DNA from: Alkalihalobacillus deserti
Lineage (GTDB): Bacteria; Bacillota; Bacilli; Bacillales; Bacillaceae_D
Direction of reading: 5' to 3'
NCBI RefSeq assembly: GCF_020734105.1
Contig: NZ_JAJAFR010000002.1
Span: forward strand, 372,001-436,000
DNA length: 64,000 bases
The notes under the pieces were generated by a model, which worked only from the letters and a program-made list of their open reading frames with translations, ran no database searches and was not told where the DNA came from. Of this stretch, positions 1 to 9,082 are shown piece by piece. Each line of letters opens with the position of its first letter. Positions within the stretch are counted from its first letter, which is position 1. The position numbers were made by a program, and so were the translations under genes.

Positions 1-533
1 CTGCCCTTGTTGAGGAAGTAACACCAAGCTCTTTATCAACAGGTGAAGTTCAAAAAGTGCTGACAAATTTATTGAAAGAAAATGTTTCTATTCGAAACTT
101 ACCGATTATCTTTGAAACGCTTGCCGATTATGGTCATATGACTAAAGATATGGATTTGGTTACAGAGTACGTTCGTCAATCATTATCACGGCAAATTTCT
201 AAGCAAATGACTTTACCTGGAGAGCCAATGTACGTCATCACTTTAAGTGGAACAGTTGAAAAGAAAGTAGCTGATTCTGTTCAACAAACGGAACACGGAA
301 ATTTCGTTTCTATGGACCCTAATGATTCTCAACGAATTCTGGAATCAGCTGCATCTGAAACTGACCGTTTGTCACAAATGGGACAAGTACCAGTAATCCT
401 GTGTTCTCCAGCAGTACGTATGTATGTTAGACAATTACTAGAACGTTATTTGCCTCATGTACCGGTCTTGTCATATAACGAGCTCGAAGCAGATGTTGAA
501 GTGCAAAGTGTAGGAGTGGTGAACGTAGAATGA
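1..533 (+). CDS. flhA: Flagellar export apparatus protein FlhA, C-terminal part (gene begins before the window)
   Basis: The open frame enters from the left edge (first full codon at base 3) and gives about 176 residues ending at the stop at 531-533. The sequence matches the C-terminal cytoplasmic domain of FlhA, the export-gate subunit of the flagellar type III secretion system, which docks chaperone-substrate complexes at the membrane. Recognisable stretches are LSTGEVQKVLTNLLKE, IRNLPIIFETLADYG and VILCSPAVRMYVRQLLERYLP. The membrane half lies outside the window, so its integrity cannot be judged. The last four bases overlap the flhF start, the usual fla/che operon arrangement. Confidence 0.93.
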   Translation, partial: ALVEEVTPSSLSTGEVQKVLTNLLKENVSIRNLPIIFETLADYGHMTKDMDLVTEYVRQSLSRQISKQMTLPGEPMYVITLSGTVEKKVADSVQQTEHGNFVSMDPNDSQRILESAASETDRLSQMGQVPVILCSPAVRMYVRQLLERYLPHVPVLSYNELEADVEVQSVGVVNVE

Positions 534-1666
534 AGGTAAAGAAGTATACAGCAAATACGATGCATGATGCAATGAAAACAATTCGCTCAGAATTAGGTGA
601 CGATGCCGTTATTTTAAATTCAAAAGAAATCGAAACAGGTGGTTTTTTAGGCTTTTTTACAAAAAAGCAAATTGAAGTAATAGCGGCTATTGATCCAACT
701 ATAAATAGAAGGCCAGTCCGAACAAGAGAACCTGCCGTTTCAAAAAAAATTGTTCAGTCTAGTACACAAACGATTGCGTCAGCGACACAGAGCAGCTTGA
801 TAAATGAAATCAATCAATTAAAAGAACTTGTGCAAGGGCTTAATGATAATAAAGGTTCTGATGAAAAGGAATATCCAGAACCCTTTCAAAGTATAGACAA
901 TCATCTACGTAGTCAAGGTGTTTCATCAAACGTTCGACTTAAAGCCTTAAAACATCTTATGAAGAATTGGTATGATCAAACAGTAATAGAACGTGTTAAA
1001 GTAGATGTAAATCAAGATCTGAAATCCTATTTGCAAGCTTCTCTTGAGAAAATTCCTATTGGTGGGATTTCATTTGATAAAAAAATAATAAATATGGTTG
1101 GACCAACAGGAGTAGGAAAAACAACAACCATTGCTAAATTGGCAGCTCATTGTGTTCTGAAGAAACAAAAAAAAGTAGCACTTATCACAACAGATACTTA
1201 CCGGATAGCGGCCGTTGAACAATTAAAAACATATGCTAAGATTTTAAATATTCCTTTAGAGGTTGCTTACTCAATTGATGATTTTAAACGGGCTACTGGT
1301 CAGTTTGAGCATTATGATTTGGTCTTAGTTGATTCTGCTGGTAGGAATTTTAGAAACCAATTGTATGTAGAGGAATTAAATAAAGTAATTGATTTTAAAG
1401 AGAATGCAGAGACTTATTTAGTCTTATCACTCACATCAAAATATGAGGATATGAAAGATATTTTGCACCAGTTTAATCTTATCCCAATTAATAAGGTGAT
1501 TTTAACAAAAAAAGATGAAACGAGTACATATGGAGCGATGTTAAACATTCCACTTGAGCTCGGTAAAGGCATAGCTTACGTAACGATAGGTCAAAATGTT
1601 CCAGACGATTTAGTCGAAACTTCTGTTCCCTATCTACTAGACTGTTTGTTCGAGGTGAATAAATAG
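530..1666 (+). CDS. flhF: Flagellar biosynthesis SRP-family GTPase FlhF
   Basis: 378 residues, close to the usual FlhF length. FlhF is a membrane-associated GTPase related to Ffh/FtsY that helps place flagella. An N-terminal basic region (1-130, poorly conserved) precedes the N and G domains. The P-loop GPTGVGKTT is at about 191-199, DTYR at about 222-225, DSAGR (G3) at about 268-272 and TKKD (G4) at about 326-329, so the GTPase looks intact. ATG at 530 overlaps the flhA stop by four bases, and flhG starts directly after the stop. It remains intact even though the chemotaxis genes downstream are destroyed. Confidence 0.95.
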   Translation: MKVKKYTANTMHDAMKTIRSELGDDAVILNSKEIETGGFLGFFTKKQIEVIAAIDPTINRRPVRTREPAVSKKIVQSSTQTIASATQSSLINEINQLKELVQGLNDNKGSDEKEYPEPFQSIDNHLRSQGVSSNVRLKALKHLMKNWYDQTVIERVKVDVNQDLKSYLQASLEKIPIGGISFDKKIINMVGPTGVGKTTTIAKLAAHCVLKKQKKVALITTDTYRIAAVEQLKTYAKILNIPLEVAYSIDDFKRATGQFEHYDLVLVDSAGRNFRNQLYVEELNKVIDFKENAETYLVLSLTSKYEDMKDILHQFNLIPINKVILTKKDETSTYGAMLNIPLELGKGIAYVTIGQNVPDDLVETSVPYLLDCLFEVNK

Positions 1667-2527
1667 ATGAATGATCAAGCCGAAAACTTAAGACGTTTAC
1701 TGGATAATGATGACCGAAAAGATGCCAAAGTAATTGCTGTTGTAAGTGGAAAAGGTGGAGTTGGAAAATCCAACGTGTGCTTGAATTTTGCGATTAGTCT
1801 CTCTCAATTAGGAAAGAAAGTAGCCATTATGGACTTAGACATAGGGATGGCTAACCTAAATATATTGATGGGGCTAACACCTAACTATCATCTTATGGAC
1901 TTATTAAATAATCAATTATCAATTTGGGATATTATTGAGGAAGGACCTGCTGGGATTTCTTATATTGCAGGTGGATCTGGATTTTCATCTTTTGTAGAAT
2001 TAAATGAGGAACGTCTTCATAAGTTTTTTTTTCAGTTAGAGTTGATTGGAGAGAGGTTTGATTATATCTTTTTAGATATGGGCGCTGGTGCTACAAAAGA
2101 AAGTATTGAATTTGTAATGGCTGCACACGATGTATTTGTCGTAACGACTCCGGAGCCTACTGCCATTACAGATGCTTATTCAATGATAAAGTTCATTTAT
2201 TTAAGAGACGATTCTAAACCACTTTACTTAATTGTCAATCGTGCTGATTCGCAAGTAGAAGGAAGTAGAACTATAGAAAGCTTTAAGAGAGTAGCTTTGC
2301 AATTTCTAAAAAAAGATATTGAAGCATTAGGCTATATACCAAGTGATCCTATTGTTTCAAAGGCAGTAAAAGCACAAACTCCCTTTGTTGTATTTGATAA
2401 AAATGCAAAGGTTAGTAAGGCAATTATCCAGCTTGCGTCTTTCTATATTGGAGAAGGAAAAGAAGCGCCAACTAAATATGGTCAATTTCTTTCAAAAATG
2501 CGAAAAATGGTCAGTCTAAGGAAATAG
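1667..2527 (+). CDS. flhG: MinD-like ATPase FlhG (YlxH)
   Basis: 286 residues. FlhG is a ParA/MinD-type ATPase that works with FlhF to control flagellar number and position at the membrane. The deviant Walker A motif SGKGGVGKS is at about 27-35 with the signature lysine at 29; a Walker A' region (MDLDIGMANLN) follows near 55 and LDMGAGAT near 137. The C-terminus is a basic amphipathic stretch (FLSKMRKMVSLRK) typical of the membrane-targeting helix. The ATG follows the flhF stop with no gap, implying translational coupling. In B. subtilis the next genes are cheB-A-W-C-D; here only remnants follow. Confidence 0.94.
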   Translation: MNDQAENLRRLLDNDDRKDAKVIAVVSGKGGVGKSNVCLNFAISLSQLGKKVAIMDLDIGMANLNILMGLTPNYHLMDLLNNQLSIWDIIEEGPAGISYIAGGSGFSSFVELNEERLHKFFFQLELIGERFDYIFLDMGAGATKESIEFVMAAHDVFVVTTPEPTAITDAYSMIKFIYLRDDSKPLYLIVNRADSQVEGSRTIESFKRVALQFLKKDIEALGYIPSDPIVSKAVKAQTPFVVFDKNAKVSKAIIQLASFYIGEGKEAPTKYGQFLSKMRKMVSLRK

Positions 2528-2552
2528 AAACATTAAGAAAGTTAGGGATAAT

Positions 2553-3083
2553 GTGGGAACTGCGATTCGAGTACTTGTTGTAGATGATTCAGCTTTTATG
2601 AGAAAAGTGATATCAGATACGCTTAATAGACATCCTGGAATCAATGTGATTGCTACAGCACGTAATGGGGAAGATGCTTTAGATAAAAGAAAAAAGTTAA
2701 GACCAGATGTTATTACGTTCGGGAATGGCTCATATTATGTTGCCTAGTTGTACTCTTTCTAAGCAGGAAAAAATAAATAAAGCAAAATACGCTGACACGG
2801 CGATTCCAGCATTACTCACTCAACTTGAAAAACGAGGGGCACGTCTTTTTTCATTGAAAGCCAAACTGGCTGGAGGCGCTCAGATGTTTTCCTTCTCAAC
2901 TGGAAATGATCTGATGAGAATCGTCCGCGTAATGTTGAAGCAACAAAAGACAAATTGAAGGAACTTGGAATCCCGATTATAGCAGAAGATGTTGGTGGGA
3001 AAAGTGGTCGTACCATTGAGTTTAACCCAACCTCTTCACTTCTACAGATTAGAACAGTGAACAAAGGAACGATGGAAATTTAA
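2553..3083 (+). pseudogene. cheB'–'cheD deletion fusion, frameshifted chemotaxis remnant
   Basis: Bases 2553-2714 encode the start of the CheB receiver domain (IRVLVVDDSAFMRKVISD… then ARNGEDALDKRKKLRPDVIT). Around 2715-2730 the similarity stops and, in another frame, becomes the middle of the CheD deamidase (GMAHIMLPSCTLSKQ, KYADTAIPALLTQLEKRGAR, AKLAGGAQMF). A second frameshift near 2922, consistent with loss of one base, moves the end of CheD (RNVEATKDKLKELGIPI, GRTIEFNP) into a third frame that stops at 3081-3083. The CheB methylesterase domain, all of cheA, cheW and cheC, and the start of cheD are missing. No functional product is expected. The SigD gene follows as in intact operons. Confidence 0.88.
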
Positions 3084-3147
3084 AGTTTTGTTGTTAAAAA
3101 CTAATTATTCGTTCATTTAGAGTAATACATTTAAGCGGGGGGCATTT

Positions 3148-3921
3148 ATGGGACATGTAACAGCGGTAGAAGACAGAAAACTCTGGGATAAATGGCTTGC
3201 AGAGCGAAGTCATGATGCTTGTGATGAGTTAATTAGGCGTTATATGCCACTCGTTCATTACCATGTTCAACGTATTTCGATAGGTCTACCAAAAAATGTT
3301 CAAAAAGATGAGCTAATAAGCCATGGATTAATGGGATTATACGATGCTTTAGAGAAATTCCAACCAGAACGTGATTTAAAATTTGATACATATGCTTCTT
3401 TTCGTGTCAGAGGTGCTATTATTGATGGACTAAGAAAAGAGGATTGGCTTCCAAGATCAATGCGTGACAAGATAAAAAAGGTTGAAGCTGTAACCGAAAT
3501 GCTAGAACAGAGAAATGGTCGGTATGTTACAAGTGAAGAGGTAGCAAATGAACTAGAGATTGATTCGTATGATGTCGAAAGAATTATGACTGACTATTTC
3601 ACTTCAAGTTTATTGTCTATCGATGATCAATCTCAAGATACCGAAAGAAATGAGACATTCGCAGCGACCATTGAAGATAAGGTAACTCGAACCCCAGAAG
3701 AACATTCAAGTGACTTGGAAACCAAAAAAGAATTAGCGATGATGATTGACCAGTTACCTGAGAAAGAAAGACTTGTTATTAGTTTATTTTATTATGAAGA
3801 AATGACCTTAACAGAAATAGGGCAAATTTTAAGTCTTTCAACATCACGTATATCACAAATCCATTCAAAGTCATTATTCAGACTCCAACAAACAATGAAA
3901 AAAAACGCCAAAAATCGTTAG
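3148..3921 (+). CDS. sigD: RNA polymerase sigma factor SigD (sigma-28, motility)
   Basis: 257 residues, the normal SigD length. It directs transcription of late flagellar, autolysin and chemotaxis genes. Sigma region 2 spans about 26-97 (DELISHGLMGLYDALEKFQP, TYASFRVRGAIIDGLRKEDW), region 3 follows, and region 4 lies near 195-250 (LPEKERLVISLFYYEE, LSLSTSRISQIHSKS). The ATG has a strong GGGGGGC-rich upstream site (3136-3143). The frame is open and motifs look normal, in contrast to the broken genes on both sides. This suggests that motility or autolysin control is still under selection, or that decay is recent. Confidence 0.95.
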   Translation: MGHVTAVEDRKLWDKWLAERSHDACDELIRRYMPLVHYHVQRISIGLPKNVQKDELISHGLMGLYDALEKFQPERDLKFDTYASFRVRGAIIDGLRKEDWLPRSMRDKIKKVEAVTEMLEQRNGRYVTSEEVANELEIDSYDVERIMTDYFTSSLLSIDDQSQDTERNETFAATIEDKVTRTPEEHSSDLETKKELAMMIDQLPEKERLVISLFYYEEMTLTEIGQILSLSTSRISQIHSKSLFRLQQTMKKNAKNR

Positions 3922-5319
3922 GTGGGATTGATTTTGATGTCTGAGTTGGAACAATTTTTTGAAATTCAAATTTCCTCAAACAAAATGGTAGCAACAATCA
4001 TTCAGCATGGAAAGATAGATGAGGAGATGAAATTAACGAAGGATACTCTGCTCCAATTTATTAAAGAACATGGGATTACTTATGGAATAGATGAAATGAC
4101 CGTTGCTAATCTCTTAACAGAAAGAAAAGTAATGAAGTCAAAAGTGAAGATTGCCTTTGGCCAAAAACCAATAAAGGGTAAACCTGCTTTTATTCAACCG
4201 GTCATATTCCAAAAAAAGAATCGAGAATTTCAATCGAATCAAAATATCAATCTCAAAGATTTCCTGGAGATTCCGTCTGTTAGTATTGGAGATAAGGTGG
4301 GAACAAAAATAAAGGCAACAGCAGGGCAGGCTGGCTACAATGTGTACGGAGAGGAAATACCTGCAAAACCTGGGAAAGATTTTATTTTACGAAAAGGAAA
4401 GAATACTCGTCTGGATGAAGAAGAACAAAGTCTTTATTCTTTGATTGATGGACAAATAAGTATTGATAAATACACAATTCATGTTCAGTCTACTTATGAA
4501 ATTAATGGAGACCTATCACTGACAACAGGGAATATTTCATTTGTTGGTAACGTTAATATTAGAGGGAGTATCCCAGCTGGCTTTGAGGTAGAAGCAGGTG
4601 GGGATATTAGAGTATCTGGAACGGTAGAGGCACGAAACTAAAAGATGGGGGATCTATTTTTATTGGAGCGGGGATCGTTGGACAAAATCGTTCACTAATT
4701 GAAGCTGCAGGAGACCCTCAAACGACTTTTATTAATGAAGGGAATGTCGTTGTAGGGGATCCATTGACGTAGCACAAGCGATTTTACATAGTACGTGTAC
4801 GTCTGGTTCGGTCATCAATTGTACACAAGGTACAGGTTTAATAGTTGGTGGAGCTATTTCAGCTAAACAAAGCATCCTAGTAAACGAAGTTGGTAATGAA
4901 AGCTTACGAATACCAAATTGTTTATTGGAACGCATGAACAGGCTATAAGGAAACAAAAAGAAATGGAAGCCGAATTTAAAAAAACAAAAGAAGATCAATT
5001 GAAGTTAGCAAAACTATTGAAGAAGTTATTAGCTAAAGAAAAAGAAATGGGTGAGCTAGTTGGGCGTGATAAATTGTCTAAACTAAAGGTGATACATTCA
5101 TTTCAAGTAGCAAATCAAAAAATTGATCATTTAACTGAAGAACTAAAACTTGATGAAGAAGATGAAAATATCGAAGAAGAGGGTTTTATATACGTGAAGC
5201 GAACGATCTATCAAAATGTTGATGTACATTTTGGTAAATACCGGAGGGAAATTTCGTCTAATTTCCAGAAAACTCAAATTTCTTTAATTGATTCTGAAAT
5301 AAAAATTAATACAAACTAA
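3922..5319 (+). pseudogene. DUF342/FapA-like protein gene with three frameshifts
   Basis: The gene behind sigD reads as a FapA/DUF342-family polymer-binding protein (SIGDKVGTKIKATAGQAG, DGQISIDKYTIHVQS, FVGNVNIRGSIPAGFEVEAG). The likely start is ATG 3937; GTG 3922 is an alternative. The frame breaks three times: at about 4629, where LKDGGSIFIGAGIVGQN continues in another frame; at about 4761, where SIDVAQAILHSTCTSGS continues; and at about 4921, where FIGTHEQAIRKQKEME continues to 5319 with a coiled-coil C-terminus. Each break fits loss of one base in a short run of identical bases, and the third restores the original frame. Uninterrupted, the protein would be about 465 residues. Confidence 0.82.
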
Positions 5320-5349
5320 ATTGAAGATCTTTGAAGGGAGAGAATTAAA

Positions 5350-5655
5350 ATGAGTTTACGTCCAATTGAAGCACAAGGATCGTTCCCAAATTCTCAAAAG
5401 TCTGGAAAGCTACAAGACCAATTGCAACAAAGGGGACAAGTAAGCCAAGATATAATTGCACAACAGCAAGTTGAAGAAGAGCGTAGAAAAAGAAAACAAG
5501 TGAACGAAACAAAATCATCAGATCAGGCAAGGTTTACTAAAGAAGGAGAAAGCAAACAGGACCAGAATAAAGAGCAGCGGCCAAGCCATAAAGACGAAAT
5601 TGAACCAGACTGTAAGCATCCCTTTAAAGGGAAGTTTGTAGATTTTTCTGGTTAA
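5350..5655 (+). CDS. Small hydrophilic protein of the sigD–swrB region, function unknown
   Basis: 101 residues, strongly charged and glutamine-rich (KLQDQLQQRGQVSQDIIAQQ, VEEERRKRKQ), with no membrane segment or signal peptide. The termini look more ordered than the middle: MSLRPIEAQGS at the start and HPFKGKFVDFSG at the end. The ATG has a clear site (GAAGGGAG at 5333-5340). It lies between the broken DUF342 gene and the swrB-like gene and reads in the same direction, so it was probably part of the motility operon. I do not recognise a named family. Conserved ends around a low-complexity middle suggest a small structural or adaptor protein, which is only inference. Confidence 0.7.
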   Translation: MSLRPIEAQGSFPNSQKSGKLQDQLQQRGQVSQDIIAQQQVEEERRKRKQVNETKSSDQARFTKEGESKQDQNKEQRPSHKDEIEPDCKHPFKGKFVDFSG

Positions 5656-5670
5656 GAAAGGAATTATTAA

Positions 5671-6207
5671 ATGACGACATTATTAGTCACAATTAGTCTC
5701 CTTTTGCATGGAGTAACGTTTCTATGGATCATGACTCTATTACAGAAACAACAACCGAATCAGGCCACAGACATCGAAAAAACAAAAAATGAGATAGAAG
5801 ATTTGCTTATTTCATATACCGCTGAAATGAAAGAAGAAAATGAACTTCTTTTAAAACAAATTGAACAAAGTAAAACTCGAAACAAGCTTTCCAATCAACA
5901 AGCTCCTCTAGAAAATGACTTGGTAGGAGGGTTGGAAGACAAATCCAAAAGGCAAGAAAGATCTCATACGAAAAATAAACCAAGAGTAAAACTAGAACAT
6001 GAGGTAAAAGTTGAACGCAAGACAGATGGCGGTCCTTTAGACTATCAACCACCTTTTATTGAACAGGAAGAAGAATTTGTCTACGAGCAGTCAGAGACGG
6101 CTAAGGTCATAGCGCTATCAAAACAAGGATTATCAATTAATGAAATTGCTAAAAAATTAAGTCTTGGAAAAGGCGAAGTAGAATTAATGTTGAAATTTTA
6201 TCGTTAA
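5671..6207 (+). CDS. swrB: SwrB-like (YlxL/DUF6115) membrane protein
   Basis: 178 residues. One N-terminal membrane segment (about 1-22, TTLLVTISLLLHGVTFLWIM) is followed by a charged coiled-coil (about 30-75), a disordered linker, and a C-terminal helix-turn-helix-like module (AKVIALSKQGLSINEIAKKL). This domain order and the position between sigD and rpsB match SwrB/YlxL of B. subtilis, which promotes flagellar export-apparatus assembly and swarming. Identity is inferred from position and architecture, since these proteins diverge fast. It lies 15 bases after the preceding gene, with GAAAGGA upstream of the ATG. Confidence 0.75.
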   Translation: MTTLLVTISLLLHGVTFLWIMTLLQKQQPNQATDIEKTKNEIEDLLISYTAEMKEENELLLKQIEQSKTRNKLSNQQAPLENDLVGGLEDKSKRQERSHTKNKPRVKLEHEVKVERKTDGGPLDYQPPFIEQEEEFVYEQSETAKVIALSKQGLSINEIAKKLSLGKGEVELMLKFYR

Positions 6208-6220
6208 TGTCTAATTCTGC

Positions 6221-6249
6221 TTGCAACAGGCATTTTGATATGATATATT
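6221..6249 (+). promoter_or_regulatory. Candidate SigA promoter for rpsB
   Basis: TTGCAA (6221-6226) and TATATT (6244-6249) are separated by 17 bases: four and five of six matches to the vegetative consensus. It lies just after the swrB-like stop and about 120 bases before the rpsB start, leaving a long structured leader. Confidence 0.5.
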
Positions 6250-6281
6250 AATCAACGGTGTTAATCACACACGCGCTTTAA

Positions 6282-6318
6282 TTTGTATGAGGGTGCTGAC
6301 TTGTCAGTGTCATACAAA
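6282..6318 (+). promoter_or_regulatory. Long hairpin in the rpsB leader
   Basis: TTTGTATGA (6282-6290) pairs fully with TCATACAAA (6310-6318), and inside it CTGAC (6296-6300) pairs with GTCAG (6303-6307) across a two-base loop. There is no U-run, so it is not a terminator. It lies between the rpsB promoter and its ribosome site. S2 autoregulation through leader structure is known in other bacteria, so this may be a regulatory site. That role is inference. Confidence 0.5.
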
Positions 6319-6369
6319 AATGATGAACGCGGAGGAAAACAAAAAACCAATTTGAAGGAGGTGTTTGAT

Positions 6370-7092
6370 GTGGCAGTAATCTCCATGAAGCAATTATTAG
6401 AAGCTGGGGTACATTTCGGTCATCAGACTCGTCGTTGGAACCCTAAGATGGATCGCTACATCTTCACAGAACGTAACGGTATTTACATTATCGATTTACA
6501 AAAAACAGTTAAGAAAGTTGAGGAAGCGTATAACTTTGTACGTGACTTAGCTGCTGACGGAGGGAAAATTCTTTTCGTTGGTACAAAAAAACAAGCGCAA
6601 GATTCAGTTAAAGAAGAAGCTGCGCGTTGTGGAATGTATTTCATCAACCAACGTTGGTTAGGTGGTACATTAACGAACTTTGAAACTATTCAAAAGCGTA
6701 TTACACGTCTTAAGAATCTTGAGAAGATGCAAGAAGACGGCACATTTGACGTTCTTCCTAAGAAAGAAGTTATTCTTCTTAAAAAGGAAATGGATCGTTT
6801 AGAAAAGTTCTTAGGCGGTATCAAGGATATGAAAGGTGTTCCTGACGCACTTTTTGTTATTGACCCACGTAAAGAGCGCATTGCAATTGCGGAAGCTCAT
6901 AAATTGAACATCCCGATTGTTGCAATTGTAGATACAAACTGTGATCCTGATGAAATTGATTATGTAATTCCAGGTAACGATGATGCAATCCGTGCAGTTA
7001 AACTTTTAACTGGTAAAATGGCTGATGCAGTAATCGAAGCTACTTCTCAAGAAGAAGAAGTTACGGAAGTTGAAGAAACAACAACAGCTTAA
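6370..7092 (+). CDS. rpsB: 30S ribosomal protein S2
   Basis: 240 residues from GTG 6370, preceded by AAGGAGGTG at 6355-6363 with ideal spacing. An upstream in-frame ATG at 6283 would start inside the leader hairpin and add residues that S2 does not have. The N-terminus [19 protein letters not shown], the [19 protein letters not shown] stretch and the acidic C-terminal tail ([15 protein letters not shown]) are typical. S2 is assembled late into the small subunit and helps recruit S1-like factors. It is the first gene of the rpsB-tsf-pyrH-frr cluster and is followed by a strong terminator. Confidence 0.97.
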   Translation: MAVISMKQLLEAGVHFGHQTRRWNPKMDRYIFTERNGIYIIDLQKTVKKVEEAYNFVRDLAADGGKILFVGTKKQAQDSVKEEAARCGMYFINQRWLGGTLTNFETIQKRITRLKNLEKMQEDGTFDVLPKKEVILLKKEMDRLEKFLGGIKDMKGVPDALFVIDPRKERIAIAEAHKLNIPIVAIVDTNCDPDEIDYVIPGNDDAIRAVKLLTGKMADAVIEATSQEEEVTEVEETTTA

Positions 7093-7108
7093 TTTCATTT
7101 ACTCTAAG

Positions 7109-7147
7109 GGTGGTAAAGGGGGATTACCCTTTTACCACCTTTTTTTA
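7109..7147 (+). terminator. Intrinsic terminator after rpsB
   Basis: GGTGGTAAAGGG pairs with the stretch ending in TTTTACCACC (to 7139) and is followed by seven T residues. It separates rpsB from tsf, so part of tsf transcription comes from read-through or its own promoter. Confidence 0.85.
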
Positions 7148-7229
7148 TGAAACTACTAGCTTCGTCAAGTAATTTTGGTTTATATGATGATGTACCTGTA
7201 CATACTTATACTTTAAGGAGGCGTTTTTA

Positions 7230-8111
7230 ATGGCTGTAACAGCAAGCATGGTAAAAGAATTACGTGAAAAAACGGGCGCAGGAATGATGGATTGTAAAAA
7301 GGCTCTAACAGAAACAGATGGAGATATGGAAAAGGCAATTGATTTCTTACGTGAAAAAGGTATTGCAAGTGCTGCTAAGAAGGCAGATCGTGTAGCTGCT
7401 GAAGGTCTTGCAGTTGTGAAATCTAAAGGTAACAAAGCGGTTATCGTAGAAATCAACTCAGAAACAGATTTCGTTGCTAAGAATGAAAACTTCCAAAAGC
7501 TTGTAAATGAGTTAGCTGTACATGTAATTGCTCATACACCGGCTTCTGTAGAAGAAGCTTTAACTCAACCTTTTGCTGAGGGACAAACTGTTCAAGAATT
7601 CATTAATTCATCAATTGCAAAAATTGGAGAAAAAATCTCTTTACGTCGCTTTGAAATCGTAGAAAAAGAAGATGGCGATGTATTTGGAGAGTACTTACAT
7701 ATGGGTGGACGTATTGGTGTCCTAACAGTTGTAGGCGGCTCAACTGATGCTGAGTTAGCTAAAGACGTGGCTATGCACGTAGCTGCGATCAATCCGACAT
7801 ATGTGACTCGTGATGAAGTATCACAAGAAGAAGTAGAGCGTGAGCGTGAAGTTCTTACCCAACAAGCTCTAAACGAAGGCAAGCCTGCAAACATCGTTGA
7901 AAAAATGGTAGAAGGTCGTTTAAGCAAATATTTTGAACAAGTTTGTTTACTTGATCAACCATTTGTTAAAGATGGCGATCAAAAAGTTGGTAAGTATGTG
8001 AAAAGTAAAGGCGCAGAAGTAAAAAGTTTTATCCGTTATGAAGTAGGAGAAGGCATGGAGAAGCGCGAAGATAATTTTGCTGAGGAAGTAATGTCTCAAG
8101 TGAAAAAGTAA
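7230..8111 (+). CDS. tsf: Translation elongation factor Ts
   Basis: 293 residues, normal for EF-Ts, the guanine nucleotide exchange factor for EF-Tu. The N-terminal UBA-like region carries [12 protein letters not shown] (about 15-26). The core motif [11 protein letters not shown] lies at about 78-88, and a dimerisation-domain stretch [14 protein letters not shown] follows. The C-terminus ([20 protein letters not shown]) is conserved. The ATG has TTTAAGGAGGCG upstream (7212-7223). It follows rpsB after a terminator and is itself followed by one. Confidence 0.97.
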   Translation: MAVTASMVKELREKTGAGMMDCKKALTETDGDMEKAIDFLREKGIASAAKKADRVAAEGLAVVKSKGNKAVIVEINSETDFVAKNENFQKLVNELAVHVIAHTPASVEEALTQPFAEGQTVQEFINSSIAKIGEKISLRRFEIVEKEDGDVFGEYLHMGGRIGVLTVVGGSTDAELAKDVAMHVAAINPTYVTRDEVSQEEVEREREVLTQQALNEGKPANIVEKMVEGRLSKYFEQVCLLDQPFVKDGDQKVGKYVKSKGAEVKSFIRYEVGEGMEKREDNFAEEVMSQVKK

Positions 8112-8119
8112 TAACTAGT

Positions 8120-8145
8120 GAGGGGCACAATGTGTCCCTTTTTTC
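8120..8145 (+). terminator. Intrinsic terminator after tsf
   Basis: AGGGGCACA pairs with TGTGTCCCT around a very short loop, followed by a T-run ending near 8144. Confidence 0.75.
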
Positions 8146-8245
8146 AGAAGTGTAAAAACTTCCTATCCTTATCCGTAATAGTTAGTTTAGTTATTAGGGA
8201 TGAGTGAATTAAGAATTGATAAGTTAGGAAAAGGCAAGGTCTCCG

Positions 8246-8284
8246 CTAGATTCAACCATACTTATTAGATTAATTTGAATCTAG
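8246..8284 (+). promoter_or_regulatory. Hairpin in the pyrH leader
   Basis: CTAGATTCAA (8246-8255) pairs perfectly with TTGAATCTAG (8275-8284) across a 19-base loop, with no T-run after it. It lies in the 250-base gap before pyrH, which holds no other gene. It may be a leader structure or an mRNA-stability element; function unknown. Confidence 0.4.
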
Positions 8285-8362
8285 AAGTAGGAGCGATCGT
8301 GTGTAGTTCTGTTTTTCCTTGAAAATGATTAATTAAAACTTCATCTCATGTCGGAGGTTTTC

Positions 8363-9082
8363 ATGCAAACATATAAACGAGTGATATTAAAGCTTAGCGG
8401 TGAGGCGTTAGCGGGCGAGTTGGGTTATGGAATTGACCCAATTGTTATCCAATCGGTAGCTAAACAAGTGAAAGAGATTGTGGAACTTGATGTAGAAGTA
8501 GCTATTGTAGTAGGCGGTGGAAATATTTGGCGTGGAATGGCTGGTAGTGCCAAAGGGATGGATCGTGCTACAGCCGACTATATGGGAATGCTTGCAACGG
8601 TTATGAATTCGTTAGCTCTTCAAGATAGCTTAGAAGACATCGAGGTAGAAACAAGAGTTCAAACATCGATTGAAATGCGTCAAGTGGCTGAACCTTATAT
8701 TCGTAGAAAAGCAATTCGCCATCTTGAAAAGAAACGAGTAGTTATTTTCGCTGCAGGAACAGGGAATCCATATTTCTCAACAGATACAACAGCAGCGCTT
8801 AGAGCAGCTGAGATTGAAGCGGAAGTGATCTTGATGGCTAAAAACAAAGTAGACGGCGTTTATAGTGCTGATCCGTCTGTTGATGCGAATGCGAAGAAGT
8901 ACACAAAAATTTCTTATATGGATGTTTTAAAAGAAGGATTAGCTGTTATGGACTCAACGGCTTCATCACTTTGCATGGATAACGATATCCCACTCATTGT
9001 TTTCTCTATTATGGAAGAAGGTAACATTAAACGAGCCGTATTAGGTGAAGAAATTGGAACATTAGTAAGGGGGAATTCATAA
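8363..9082 (+). CDS. pyrH: UMP kinase
   Basis: 239 residues. Phosphorylates UMP to UDP in pyrimidine nucleotide synthesis, as a cytosolic hexamer of the amino-acid-kinase fold. [11 protein letters not shown] near the N-terminus and the glycine loop [10 protein letters not shown] (about 49-58) bind phosphates; the [21 protein letters not shown] region (here [18 protein letters not shown]) and [14 protein letters not shown] follow. ATG 8363 is preferred because GGAGG at 8353-8357 sits five bases ahead; the in-frame ATG at 8348 would overlap that site. The stop shares one base with the frr ATG (TAATG), so the two are translationally coupled. Confidence 0.96.
   Translation: MQTYKRVILKLSGEALAGELGYGIDPIVIQSVAKQVKEIVELDVEVAIVVGGGNIWRGMAGSAKGMDRATADYMGMLATVMNSLALQDSLEDIEVETRVQTSIEMRQVAEPYIRRKAIRHLEKKRVVIFAAGTGNPYFSTDTTAALRAAEIEAEVILMAKNKVDGVYSADPSVDANAKKYTKISYMDVLKEGLAVMDSTASSLCMDNDIPLIVFSIMEEGNIKRAVLGEEIGTLVRGNS

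Noticed and set aside
6283..6369. N-terminal extension of S2 from ATG 6283
   Set aside because: It begins in the leader hairpin, has no ribosome site and is not found in S2; GTG 6370 has an ideal AAGGAGGTG.
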